A stretch of DNA of 12,150 bases from Crocosphaera sp038442745 (GTDB taxonomy: Bacteria; Cyanobacteriota; Cyanobacteriia; Cyanobacteriales; Microcystaceae). Below are positions 1 through 6,658 of the stretch, in pieces. How positions within the stretch are numbered: the stretch's first letter is position 1; the number at the start of each line of letters is the position of its first letter. The translations under genes were made by a program, and so were the position numbers. Location of the stretch: positions 1 through 12,150 of the forward strand of contig NZ_JARVCN010000061.1 of NCBI RefSeq assembly GCF_038442745.1, given 5' to 3'. The notes under the pieces were generated by a model. That model worked only from the letters and a program-made list of their open reading frames with translations. It was not told where the DNA came from and did no database searches.

Positions 1-6
1 TTTGGC

Positions 7-273
7 CTAAGTTTTCGCAGCGAGTGACCCCTGGCTTTTTGAGAAGATACCTTTTCCTTGCCAATTGATAATGCCTAATAGGGCTTGCTCTACCTCTGGT
101 ACAGGTAAAATAGTTGGTAGTTCTAAAGGATAAACCTCTTGTAATTCCCCCAACGGAAGTAAACCATCCGTGGTTGAATTGATAGGAAATCGTAAAAACT
201 TCTCACCCTCTTCTAGTTGACTTAATTGGCGATTAATATCAAATACCGAAACACTTTCAGCTACTTGTACCAC
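7..273 (-). pseudogene. Truncated CheW-like coupling protein (PixI/PilI type)
   Basis: CheW proteins link methyl-accepting receptors to the CheA kinase. The 88 residues start like a cyanobacterial CheW: FLRFPI near residue 27, LLPLGELQEV near 38-47, and PVPEVEQALLGIINWQGK near 57-74, which is the first half of the fold. Family members are usually about 150-180 residues. After NWQGK, where a segment like LWIVDL is expected, the reading becomes GIFSKSQGSLAAKT and stops at TAG, so the second half is missing. The break lies at about position 51. The other two frames beyond it do not restore CheW, which points to an insertion or rearrangement rather than a point frameshift. The GTG start is backed by an AAGGAG site 7 nt upstream that overlaps the stop of the preceding regulator gene (11-nt gap). 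Gene order matches pixGHI/pilGHI. Loss of function is inferred; CheW identity is fairly secure. Confidence 0.65.
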
Positions 274-280
274 CTTGTTT

Positions 281-286
281 CTCCTT
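281..286 (-). promoter_or_regulatory. Strong ribosome binding site for the CheW-like gene
   Basis: AAGGAG on the minus strand lies 7 nt upstream of the GTG at 273-271 and overlaps the TAA of the upstream CheY-like gene. This fixes a GTG start and suggests translational coupling within the operon. Confidence 0.65.
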
Positions 287-647
287 AACCGATTAATTGA
301 TTGATAGTTTGCTGAAATACCTCTTTATTCAAGGGTTTTGTGAGGTAAGCATCAGCCCCACTCATGCGGCCCCAGGTTTTATCGATTTCTTTATTTTTAA
401 TGGAACAAATCACCACAGGAATTTGTTGGGTTAGGGGATCGGCTTTCAGTTTGCGACATAGTTCAAAGCCACTTTCTCCGGGTAAGATGACATCTAAAAC
501 AATTAAACGGGGTTTTTCTTGTTTGAGTCTTAGTTCCGCTTCTTCACCGCTAGTAACGCCTAAGACGGATAATCCTTGCTTTTGTAAATAACGGGTCAAC
601 TTTTCGGCTTCCACTCGACTATCTTCAACTAAAAGAATGTGACTCAT
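285..647 (-). CDS. CheY-like response regulator (PixH/PilH type)
   Basis: This is a single-domain receiver of 120 residues, the usual CheY length, with no output domain. Conserved residues are visible: acidic E8-D9 near the N-terminus, phospho-acceptor D52 in LIVLDVILPG, S82 in the switch position, and K104 in LTKPL. Phosphorylation by a CheA/PilL-type histidine kinase is expected from the family, and the protein would control phototaxis or type IV pilus motility. The ATG overlaps the TGA of the upstream PATAN-REC gene by 4 bp (ATGA), and AAGGAA (653-658) sits 5 nt before the start, so the two are co-translated. The order PATAN-REC, CheY, CheW is the one known for pixGHI and pilGHI of Synechocystis. 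Which paralogous cluster this represents (light-directed or pilus biogenesis) cannot be told from the sequence, so no symbol is given. Confidence 0.85.
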   Translation of the reverse strand: MSHILLVEDSRVEAEKLTRYLQKQGLSVLGVTSGEEAELRLKQEKPRLIVLDVILPGESGFELCRKLKADPLTQQIPVVICSIKNKEIDKTWGRMSGADAYLTKPLNKEVFQQTINQLIG

Positions 648-1831
648 GTTGATTCCTTCTGGGTAGATTTTTTTAAATGCTTATTCAAGACTTTGATAAA
701 TTCGCTAACCTTAACTGGTTTAGATAAAAAATCATTAGCCCCGGCCATTTTGGCTCTCATGCGATCAACTAAACCATCTTTTCCTGTCAAAATGACCACG
801 GGTACATCTTTGAGACTGGAGGTTTTCCGCAGTTGAGTACAAAGCTCATAACCATTGGTTATGGGCATCACTAAGTCCAAAAAAATCAGATCGGGTTTGT
901 TTTTTAAAAAGGAGGGAATTGCTTTTAGAGGCTTTTGAATGGCAATAAAACCAAGACCTTGTCTACTTATTATTTTTTCTAAAGAGCGACAAACGTTAGG
1001 ATTATCGTCTACACAAGCAATTAAGGTTTTCTGGTTATGATCAACCTCTAAATGGTAAATACCACTTTTGTGATGATTGGGGATTTTAGAAAAACTGATG
1101 GCTTTCAGCTTTGCTAAAGGGAGCAGAAACAGCATGACGCTAACGATATCTAAACCCGTTTTCAGGGCTAAACTTCGCACATTCTCCCTATGATCAATCA
1201 GGGAAATGATTGACAACTGACTCTCCGACAAATTTTTCTGGGAAATGAGTTCTCGCTGCTTAATGACAGGAAAGAGGTTGGGAGAATAAGTGACTAAACC
1301 CTGATTTTGCCATTGTTGCCAAGTTTTTAGGCTTTGCTTAAGGGTGGGTATTACCTCAATCATGGGTAAGATCAACGTATGCTTGTTACTCGAATCATCG
1401 GGGATAATCTCGTAGGACAAGCAATTGCGGTTCATGTGACTAGATTGGATTAAATCAAAGAGAATTTCTTGGGTAACACTTAATGTCAATTCAGTTAACT
1501 GTTGCCGTTGAAGCAAACCTTGATTGAGGAAATGAACGAGGATACTACATCGGTCATTTGTATTAGCTGTTGAAGCTATCTTATCCAACCGAGGACCTTG
1601 CAACTCAGAAACAAATGACTCTAAATGTCTCTGCCATCGTTCTTGCGAGTTCCTCCCCCCGTCTGACCAACTTAAACGCCCTAGACGCAACCATAAGGTC
1701 CAGCTTGGATGATTAGCGATCGTGATATGCAAGCTCCCACTAAATCTAAGGTTAGTGAGTTCTTGTAACTGAATCAAGAACTCTTTTAACCCTACGTTTT
1801 TTTGTTTTATGGGTTTTTGAAGCTCTGACAT
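644..1831 (-). CDS. PatA-type response regulator, PATAN domain plus C-terminal receiver (PixG/PilG type)
   Basis: The 395-residue protein has two parts. Residues about 10-255 form a PATAN/DUF4388-like region: LRFSGSLHI at 28-36 and LWLRLGRLSWSDGG at 46-59 are typical of the strand-rich N-terminus. Residues about 269-385 form a receiver with D275/D276, phospho-acceptor D319 in LIFLDLVMP, T349 in VVILTG, and K371 in LSKPV. Proteins of this layout (PatA, PixG, PilG, LsiR-like) act in cyanobacterial phototaxis and pilus control or in heterocyst patterning. It is the first gene of the minus-strand cluster and overlaps the CheY-like gene by 4 bp. In Synechocystis PixG/PilG clusters the same gene begins the operon, followed by a CheY, a CheW, an MCP and a CheA. 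The last two would lie beyond the left edge, if they survive. Both halves look intact. Confidence 0.85.
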   Translation of the reverse strand: MSELQKPIKQKNVGLKEFLIQLQELTNLRFSGSLHITIANHPSWTLWLRLGRLSWSDGGRNSQERWQRHLESFVSELQGPRLDKIASTANTNDRCSILVHFLNQGLLQRQQLTELTLSVTQEILFDLIQSSHMNRNCLSYEIIPDDSSNKHTLILPMIEVIPTLKQSLKTWQQWQNQGLVTYSPNLFPVIKQRELISQKNLSESQLSIISLIDHRENVRSLALKTGLDIVSVMLFLLPLAKLKAISFSKIPNHHKSGIYHLEVDHNQKTLIACVDDNPNVCRSLEKIISRQGLGFIAIQKPLKAIPSFLKNKPDLIFLDLVMPITNGYELCTQLRKTSSLKDVPVVILTGKDGLVDRMRAKMAGANDFLSKPVKVSEFIKVLNKHLKKSTQKEST

Positions 1832-2010
1832 AATTTAGCTTCGGTTTAGCTTAGTGTGTAACAGGCATTCCCAATAACTAAGATTTGACGATGATGATAT
1901 AAGGGTTTGAGGTTAATTTCTGGAAATGTCTAACATTAATATTCCCTAAATGCCACAAAAAATTTACAGTTGGCATCTTTGTCTCAAAAATAACTTCTGA
2001 ATCCTGTGCG

Positions 2011-2044
2011 ATAGCGCCGGAACGGAGTGAGGAACTCCTGACTT
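2011..2044. repeat. Short GC-rich element with a small inverted repeat
   Basis: A GC-rich island stands in AT-rich intergenic DNA. It contains GGAGT (2024-2028), a 5-nt loop and ACTCC (2034-2038). There is no T-run on either side, so it is not a convincing terminator, although it lies just downstream of the lipoprotein gene stop. Its composition resembles the small dispersed palindromic repeats common in cyanobacterial genomes, but only one copy is seen here. Confidence 0.3.
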
Positions 2045-2051
2045 CATTACC

Positions 2052-2531
2052 TTACTCATCCTTACGAATTAAATAGCTTTTCCAGACAGATTCCTGATTT
2101 TGTATTTTATTGTCCTTACTAAGAAGTCGCCAGGTTTTCCCCTCTGCTTGTCTTTGCAGATAAAGATCAAACTTATTTTTAGTTTGTTTAATTTGTTGGT
2201 GGGGTAAAGTAAGCTGTAAATTGTAGGTTCCTATTAAATGATAACTAGGTAGATTACTAATAGTAACAGTTTCTATTTCTTTAACATTGATGTTACTGAT
2301 ATTTAAGCCAGGTTTGCTTGTTTGTAACCGTTCGCTTAAAGGAATTAATCGTTGATTGAGTTGTAAAACGATCGCTTGTTGAACAATTTGACCATCTGGA
2401 GCAAACTCTAAGGGAACTGTGGTGGTTTGACAAGCGGTTAAAATGAAAGGAAAAAATATAACTAATAATCCCTTAATTAAGTCTTGTTTCTTAAGGGGTA
2501 AAAATGAGTAAATATTTGCTATGATAACCAT
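2052..2531 (-). CDS. Putative lipoprotein of unknown function
   Basis: The 159-residue protein has a type II signal peptide: a positive stretch (KKQDLIK, 14-20), a hydrophobic core GLLVIFFPFI (21-30), and a lipobox LTAC with the lipidated cysteine at C34. The N-region is longer than usual, and no closer in-frame ATG exists, so the start at 2531 is accepted with some doubt. The mature part is hydrophilic and rich in Q, L and T. It shows alternating strand-like segments (VKEIETVTISNLP, YHLIGTYNLQLTLP) and then KTWRLLSKD, the look of a small membrane-anchored beta-rich domain. I do not recognise a family with a known function. It is divergent from the membrane-protein gene at 2574, with about 42 bp between the starts, so a shared promoter region is likely. 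Confidence 0.7.
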   Translation of the reverse strand: MVIIANIYSFLPLKKQDLIKGLLVIFFPFILTACQTTTVPLEFAPDGQIVQQAIVLQLNQRLIPLSERLQTSKPGLNISNINVKEIETVTISNLPSYHLIGTYNLQLTLPHQQIKQTKNKFDLYLQRQAEGKTWRLLSKDNKIQNQESVWKSYLIRKDE

Positions 2532-2573
2532 GAGAATTGATAATTATTGTTCAGCTTGTCAAAGAAAAAAGCC

Positions 2574-3200
2574 ATGAATAATTTCCGAATTGAACCCTTT
2601 TTATGGATTCATTTAGTCGGCTTAGCCATCGCTCCTCTCTTATTGGTTGTTGTTTGGATAGGATTAGCAGTTGGAGACCCGTGGCTATTCTATCGGCTAG
2701 AATTAGTATTAGTTGGGACTGTTGGAGTCGTGCCAATACTTTGGATGCAGTGGACAAAACCTTTCGACTTTTTTGGGCTTCTTTTTTTTGCCCTTAGACC
2801 CAACAGTTTAACAGAAGAACAACGGAAAATATTAAAGCTTTTGAAAACTAGAAAAAATAAAATTTTTCACGGATTCGCGGCCATAGGACTACTGGGAGTT
2901 GGTTGGTTACTTTATCAATCAGCCCCAATCGTAACAGTGACAGCGTCTATGTTACCACAGTGGCGAATTTTGGGATTGATTATTGCAGCGATCGCTTTTT
3001 TACTTTGTAACCTATTTATACAGGTTTCTATCAGTATTTTAGGGGTATTATCTACCTCAGACAAAACCTGGTCAGCAACTGAGGCTATTTCTTCAGATCA
3101 GGTCACCAAGGAGTTTACGGTGATAGGATTACGAGTGAGTAAAATCTTTTTAATTCCCACCCTTAACCCATCATCCACTGTTACAGAAAAAACTTCATGA
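2574..3200 (+). CDS. Membrane protein of the cyanobacterial low-complexity-tail type
   Basis: The product is 208 residues from the ATG at 2574. An in-frame TTG at 2547 would add 9 residues, but the motif NNFRIEPFLWIHLVGLAI, which I recall as the family N-terminus, begins at the ATG. Hydrophobic helices lie at about residues 15-33 (LVGLAIAPLLLVVVWIGLAV), 41-58, 98-113 (FAAIGLLGVGWLLYQ) and 129-158. Between helices 2 and 3 is a basic cytoplasmic-looking segment, LTEEQRKILKLLKTRKNK. The end, from about residue 160, is a polar S/T/E-rich tail, the feature that gives these cyanobacterial proteins their descriptive name. The function is unknown. Its location in the inner or thylakoid membrane is inferred. 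It is followed after about 95 bp by a separately promoted small gene. Confidence 0.75.
   Translation: MNNFRIEPFLWIHLVGLAIAPLLLVVVWIGLAVGDPWLFYRLELVLVGTVGVVPILWMQWTKPFDFFGLLFFALRPNSLTEEQRKILKLLKTRKNKIFHGFAAIGLLGVGWLLYQSAPIVTVTASMLPQWRILGLIIAAIAFLLCNLFIQVSISILGVLSTSDKTWSATEAISSDQVTKEFTVIGLRVSKIFLIPTLNPSSTVTEKTS
2988..2995. repeat. HIP1 octamer
   Basis: A perfect GCGATCGC palindrome lies inside the membrane-protein gene. HIP1 is heavily over-represented in many cyanobacterial genomes, so this is a marker of origin rather than a local regulatory site. Confidence 0.8.
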
Positions 3201-3231
3201 TTTGTTCAGGATGGTGTAAAAAATATCAGTC

Positions 3232-3261
3232 GTGACCCAATGACTCGAGTTATGCTATAAC
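3232..3261 (+). promoter_or_regulatory. Candidate sigma-70-type promoter for the 63-residue gene
   Basis: The -10 is TATAAC (3256-3261), preceded by TG at 3253-3254 (extended -10). The -35 candidate is GTGACC (3232-3237; 4 of 6 match TTGACA) with an 18-nt spacer. Transcription would begin near 3268, about 28 nt before the ATG at 3296. With the terminator at 3498 this makes a monocistronic unit of about 250 nt. Confidence 0.5.
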
Positions 3262-3295
3262 CTGAGACATTAGATAGAAATCCATAGATATACTG

Positions 3296-3487
3296 ATGAC
3301 AAACTCAACCATGACAGGAAACCAGCAAACAGAAGCCGCAGTTTGGGACACTCTTCAACACGCCATTGCTGAGTGTTCCGGGTTCCAACAATGGCAAGCA
3401 CAACACCAAACAGCCACCGATATGGAACCCCTCCCTCAACAAGTTCGCTCTTATCTCAAAGAGACCTTGGAAACTCTAGCTTATTAA
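3296..3487 (+). CDS. Small soluble protein of unknown function (63 aa)
   Basis: This short, glutamine- and threonine-rich protein has no signal peptide or membrane segment. The N-terminal 12 residues look disordered. The rest could form helices: AAVWDTLQHAIAECSGF at about 14-30, FQQWQAQHQ near 30-38, and VRSYLKETLETLAY at 50-63. Support for a real gene comes from its own candidate promoter upstream, a perfect 6-bp GC hairpin with a T-run 11 nt after the stop, and a composition unlike random AT-rich intergenic DNA. A second in-frame ATG (residue 6) could be the true start. I recognise the general type, a small conserved cyanobacterial protein, but know no function. Its helix-rich ending would suit a protein-protein partner role, which is speculation. 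Confidence 0.7.
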   Translation: MTNSTMTGNQQTEAAVWDTLQHAIAECSGFQQWQAQHQTATDMEPLPQQVRSYLKETLETLAY

Positions 3488-3497
3488 CCTCGTAATG

Positions 3498-3523
3498 GAG
3501 GGCTTTTCGCCCTCATTTTTTTT
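3498..3523 (+). terminator. Intrinsic terminator after the 63-residue gene
   Basis: A perfect 6-bp stem, GAGGGC (3498-3503) and GCCCTC (3509-3514), has a TTTTC loop and is followed by A and then eight T residues. It separates the small gene from the methyltransferase gene. Confidence 0.9.
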
Positions 3524-3547
3524 ATTAATTAAGATGTTAATTTTTAG

Positions 3548-4432
3548 ATGAGAACTAAGTATAACTTTGCACAATTAGATCAAGAGATTTTTAAGACACT
3601 GAAAAATCTAGACTATCATCCCGAGGTTATTTTTGATGTGGGTGCATCTAATGGATATTGGTCTTACTTAATCCATGAGATTGTTCCTGATGCGACATAC
3701 CATCTATTTGAACCATTGGTAGATCATATTCCTACCTATACTTCAATAATGGAGAGCAATCTAGAAAAATGCCCCAACTTTACCCTCCATAAGTATGGGT
3801 TAGGGGAAAAAAGCGAAGAAAAAATCATGTCGATTTTTTCAGAAGGATTTGGTAGCACCCTTCTAGCTATGGATGAAAACCAAGACTTAAAAAAAATCTC
3901 TGTACCTATCCTAACGATGGATGAGGCCATAAAACAGTTTAATTTACCCCAACCGCAAGTTATCAAAGCAGATATTCAAGGGTTTGAACTAGCCATGCTC
4001 AAAGGAGCAACTGCCACTCTTCCAAAGACAGATGTATTGCTATTAGAAGCTTGGGTTTATAGAGGTTATACCCAAGAATGCGCTTTGCTATTAGAGATTA
4101 TGAATTGGTTAGCTAAGTTCAATTTTTATCTTTGGGATTATGGGGATTGTTTCCGAGAAGACAACGGAAAATTGCAGACAATTGACTGTGTTTTTGTCAA
4201 TGGGAAAACTTTACCCTCATTAGCACCATTGTCGTCCTACGAACCAAAAAGAGACGAATCTATCCAAAATCTCGAAGCTGAACTAGAAAGCTATAAATCT
4301 GAATTAGCAAGGTATCAAAGCGAGAACTTAAACCTTGCCGAAGAAATAGTGGCCATGAAATCCAGTAAATTTTGGAAACTGAGACGTCAGTGGTTCAAAC
4401 TAAAACGCTGGTTAGGACTCAAGGTCTCTTAA
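3548..4432 (+). CDS. FkbM-family SAM-dependent methyltransferase with C-terminal coiled coil
   Basis: The 294-residue protein is predicted to transfer a methyl group from S-adenosylmethionine, probably to a sugar or glycan hydroxyl. Residues 28-36 (IFDVGASNG) are SAM motif I. HLFEP (52-56) carries the acidic residue that binds the ribose. SVPILTMDEAI (118-128) and VIKADIQGFELAMLKGA (138-154) are the FkbM signature. VLLLEAW (163-169) is a late core strand. From about 236 the protein turns into a charged heptad-like coiled coil (IQNLEAELESYKSELARYQ...), then a basic, tryptophan-rich ending with SSKFWKLRRQWFKLKRWLG at 272-290. The same kind of ending is found on cyanobacterial glycosyltransferases and surface-polysaccharide enzymes, suggesting membrane-peripheral anchoring or complex assembly. 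It stands alone here, not in a visible glycan cluster. The substrate is unknown. Confidence 0.8.
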   Translation: MRTKYNFAQLDQEIFKTLKNLDYHPEVIFDVGASNGYWSYLIHEIVPDATYHLFEPLVDHIPTYTSIMESNLEKCPNFTLHKYGLGEKSEEKIMSIFSEGFGSTLLAMDENQDLKKISVPILTMDEAIKQFNLPQPQVIKADIQGFELAMLKGATATLPKTDVLLLEAWVYRGYTQECALLLEIMNWLAKFNFYLWDYGDCFREDNGKLQTIDCVFVNGKTLPSLAPLSSYEPKRDESIQNLEAELESYKSELARYQSENLNLAEEIVAMKSSKFWKLRRQWFKLKRWLGLKVS

Positions 4433-4506
4433 AATGATTTATAGGGGACCATAACAAAACCTAACTAACCCGTTCCCCCAACGACCGAGAAGTGGTAATC
4501 TATAGG

Positions 4507-4626
4507 GTGGCAAAAATAACCATAGAAATCTTCACCTTACTCGGTGTTAACCCTGAGCTTTGGCTGGCTCGACTTCCCCATAGCCCAAGGGTTAAACAAT
4601 ATCGCTCAGCGAAATTAATCAATTAA
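4507..4626 (+). CDS. Candidate 39-codon small protein upstream of the ATP synthase beta gene
   Basis: An open frame of 39 codons ends with TAA 22 nt before the atpD ATG. From the GTG at 4507 it reads VAKITIEIFTLLGVNP (1-16), then ELWLARLPHSPRVKQYRSAK (17-36). An alternative GTG at 4492 gives 44 residues. Neither start has a good Shine-Dalgarno site. The composition is protein-like: an amphipathic or hydrophobic N-terminal helix, a Pro break, and a basic C-terminal part. It is in the same direction as atpD and could share its transcript. Known background: cyanobacteria make a small inhibitor of FoF1 ATP hydrolysis, AtpTheta (about 48 residues in Synechocystis, gene atpT). The size and position make that a reasonable guess, but I cannot confirm sequence similarity. 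It could also be a chance frame or the remnant of a longer gene. Confidence 0.45.
   Translation: MAKITIEIFTLLGVNPELWLARLPHSPRVKQYRSAKLIN
4547..4595 (+). other. Inverted repeat in the atpD leader
   Basis: TTAACCCT (4547-4554) and AGGGTTAA (4588-4595) are perfectly complementary. An inner pairing, CTTTGGCT with AGCCCAAG, fits with one mismatch if a few bases bulge. It lies about 50 nt upstream of the atpD ATG and inside the candidate small ORF. It could be an mRNA leader hairpin, or simply coding sequence. No T-run follows, so it is not a terminator. Confidence 0.35.
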
Positions 4627-4648
4627 TCCCTAAACATCAAAGATAAGC

Positions 4649-6100
4649 ATGGTAGCTACAACACAAGAAACAAGCGTTGGTAAAATCACTCAAGTCATCG
4701 GTCCTGTAGTCGATGCTGAATTTCCTAGTGGTAAATTACCTCGTATTTATAATGCCCTCAAAGTAGAAGGCACCAACTCTGCGGGAGAAACCGTTTCCGT
4801 TACCTGTGAAGTGCAACAGTTACTCGGTGATAACCAAGTTCGCGCCGTTGCCATGAGTGGGACCGATGGTTTAGTCAGAGGTATGGAAATTTTGGATACA
4901 GGTTCGCCCATTAGCGTTCCTGTGGGTAAAGCCACCTTGGGGCGTATTTTTAACGTTTTAGGGGAACCTGTGGATGAAATGGGAGACGTGGGCAACGAAG
5001 AAACTTCCCCAATTCACCGTCCCGCCCCCAAATTAACGGACTTAGAGACCAAACCCAAAGTCTTTGAAACGGGGATTAAGGTTATCGATCTTCTTACCCC
5101 CTATCGTCAAGGCGGAAAAATCGGTTTGTTTGGCGGAGCAGGTGTGGGGAAAACCGTTATCATGATGGAGTTGATCAACAACATCGCCATCCAACACGGG
5201 GGTGTATCCGTGTTCGCTGGAGTAGGGGAACGGACTCGCGAAGGAAATGACCTCTACAACGAAATGATCGAATCTAAGGTAATTAACCCCGAGAACCTCT
5301 CAGAATCGAAAATTGCCCTAGTTTACGGACAAATGAACGAACCCCCTGGAGCGAGAATGCGGGTGGGTTTATCTGGTTTGACCATGGCGGAATACTTCCG
5401 TGATGTTAACAAGCAAGACGTATTGTTATTTGTTGATAATATTTTCCGTTTCGTTCAAGCTGGTTCTGAGGTATCTGCACTCTTAGGACGGATGCCTTCT
5501 GCTGTGGGATATCAACCCACTTTAGGAACTGATGTAGGAGACTTACAAGAGAGAATTACCTCTACTAAAGAAGGTTCTATTACCTCCATTCAGGCGGTTT
5601 ATGTCCCTGCGGATGATTTAACCGATCCTGCCCCTGCTACTACCTTCGCTCACTTAGACGGAACCACTGTATTATCCCGTGGTTTAGCTTCTAAAGGCAT
5701 TTATCCTGCGGTTGATCCCCTAGATTCTACTAGCACCATGTTACAGCCCAGTGTTGTTGGTGAAGAACACTATGATACCGCTCGTGCTGTGCAATCTACC
5801 CTACAACGGTACAAGGAATTACAGGATATCATTGCTATTCTGGGATTAGACGAATTGTCAGAAGACGATCGCCGCACCGTAGATCGGGCCCGTAAGATCG
5901 AGCGTTTCTTGTCTCAACCTTTCTTTGTAGCAGAAGTATTTACCGGCTCACCTGGTAAGTATGTGTCTTTGGCAGATACAATTAAGGGTTTCCAGATGAT
6001 CCTCGACGGAGAATTAGACGATCTCCCTGAACAAGCCTTTTATTTAGTGGGAGATATCAACGAAGCTAAAGCCAAGGCTGAGAAACTAAAACAAGCATAG
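4649..6100 (+). CDS. atpD: F1Fo ATP synthase subunit beta
   Basis: This is the catalytic subunit of the F1 head (called atpB in cyanobacterial and chloroplast usage), which makes ATP from ADP and phosphate on the thylakoid membrane. At 483 residues it is full length. The N-terminal barrel includes GKITQVIGPVVDAEFP (11-26). The P-loop GGAGVGKT is at 162-169, with K168 and T169 contacting nucleotide and Mg. GERTREGND (193-201) carries the catalytic glutamate E194. Walker B LLFVDNIFRF (259-268) has D263. The family signature PAVDPLDSTS is at 353-362. The C-terminus runs through the region around DELSEDDR. The epsilon gene follows after 83 nt, as in the separate beta-epsilon operon of cyanobacteria and chloroplasts. 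The ATG follows AAAG in ATCAAAGATAAGC, a weak ribosome site. Confidence 0.99.
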   Translation: MVATTQETSVGKITQVIGPVVDAEFPSGKLPRIYNALKVEGTNSAGETVSVTCEVQQLLGDNQVRAVAMSGTDGLVRGMEILDTGSPISVPVGKATLGRIFNVLGEPVDEMGDVGNEETSPIHRPAPKLTDLETKPKVFETGIKVIDLLTPYRQGGKIGLFGGAGVGKTVIMMELINNIAIQHGGVSVFAGVGERTREGNDLYNEMIESKVINPENLSESKIALVYGQMNEPPGARMRVGLSGLTMAEYFRDVNKQDVLLFVDNIFRFVQAGSEVSALLGRMPSAVGYQPTLGTDVGDLQERITSTKEGSITSIQAVYVPADDLTDPAPATTFAHLDGTTVLSRGLASKGIYPAVDPLDSTSTMLQPSVVGEEHYDTARAVQSTLQRYKELQDIIAILGLDELSEDDRRTVDRARKIERFLSQPFFVAEVFTGSPGKYVSLADTIKGFQMILDGELDDLPEQAFYLVGDINEAKAKAEKLKQA

Positions 6101-6183
6101 GTCTTGTTCTGTTTGTATTACTGGTAGGGGTGTGCCAAGGTTCCCCTCTACTAGGCACTAATCACCTATCATCAATTACTGAT

Positions 6184-6594
6184 ATGCCATTAACAGTTCG
6201 TGTAATTACTCCCGATCAGACCGTTTGGGACGGTGACGTAGAAGAAATTATCCTACCCAGTACCTCGGGACAACTGGGAATTTTAGGTGGCCACGCCCCC
6301 CTGTTAACTGCCTTAGATACAGGTGTGCTACGGGTACGTCCTGATAAAGACTGGAAGAGTATCGCTGTCATGGGTGGCTTTGCTGAGGTGGAGCAAGATG
6401 AAATAAAAGTCTTAGTCAACGCGGCTGAAGCCGGAGACACCATCGATAAAGAAGCAGCCAAAACAGAGTACAACACCGCTCAAACCCGTCTAGAAACGGC
6501 TAATAGAGGTGAAGATCGTTTGGAGCAAATGCAAGCAACAAACGCATTTAAACGCGCTAGGGCCCGTCTTCAAGCGTCTGGCGGTTTAGTTTAA
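6184..6594 (+). CDS. atpC: F1Fo ATP synthase subunit epsilon
   Basis: Epsilon is part of the central rotor stalk; it joins gamma to the c-ring and can inhibit ATP hydrolysis (atpE in chloroplast usage). From the ATG at 6184 it is 136 residues, the normal cyanobacterial length. The frame is open back to a GTG at 6130, but the 18 extra residues are unlike the family, whose N-terminus is MPLTVRVITPDQTVWDGD. The beta-sandwich runs to about residue 85, with LPSTSGQLGILGGHAPLLTAL at about 24-44 and VMGGFAEV at 62-69. The rest is the helical hairpin, with TRLETA and FKRARARLQASG. There is no clear Shine-Dalgarno site before the ATG. It is cotranscribed with atpD and closed by a hairpin 8 nt after the stop. 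Confidence 0.97.
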   Translation: MPLTVRVITPDQTVWDGDVEEIILPSTSGQLGILGGHAPLLTALDTGVLRVRPDKDWKSIAVMGGFAEVEQDEIKVLVNAAEAGDTIDKEAAKTEYNTAQTRLETANRGEDRLEQMQATNAFKRARARLQASGGLV

Positions 6595-6602
6595 CTTTCC
6601 CT

Positions 6603-6645
6603 TTGGAGACAGAATACTTTTTTGTCTCCAATTGTTATATTTTTG
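6603..6645 (+). terminator. Terminator of the atpD-atpC operon
   Basis: A perfect 9-bp stem, TTGGAGACA (6603-6611) and TGTCTCCAA (6623-6631), has an 11-nt loop. It is followed by a T-rich stretch (TTGTTATATTTTT) rather than a clean T-run. It sits between atpC and the convergent phosphoesterase gene; on the minus strand no T-run follows, so it mainly serves atpC. Confidence 0.75.
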
Positions 6646-6658
6646 AAACGAATCTAGT

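Noticed and set aside
364..836. Plus-strand frames opposite the two response regulators
   Set aside because: They are antisense shadows of well-conserved receiver domains and have no family features.
1832..2010. Promoter for the response-regulator operon
   Set aside because: Some TA-rich hexamers exist on the minus strand, but no pair with acceptable spacing was convincing, so none is reported.
2547..2573. TTG start for the membrane protein
   Set aside because: The family N-terminus begins at the ATG (2574), and the TTG has no ribosome site.
6130..6183. Earlier GTG start for atpC
   Set aside because: The added 18 residues do not match the epsilon family, which begins at MPLTVRVITP (ATG at 6184).
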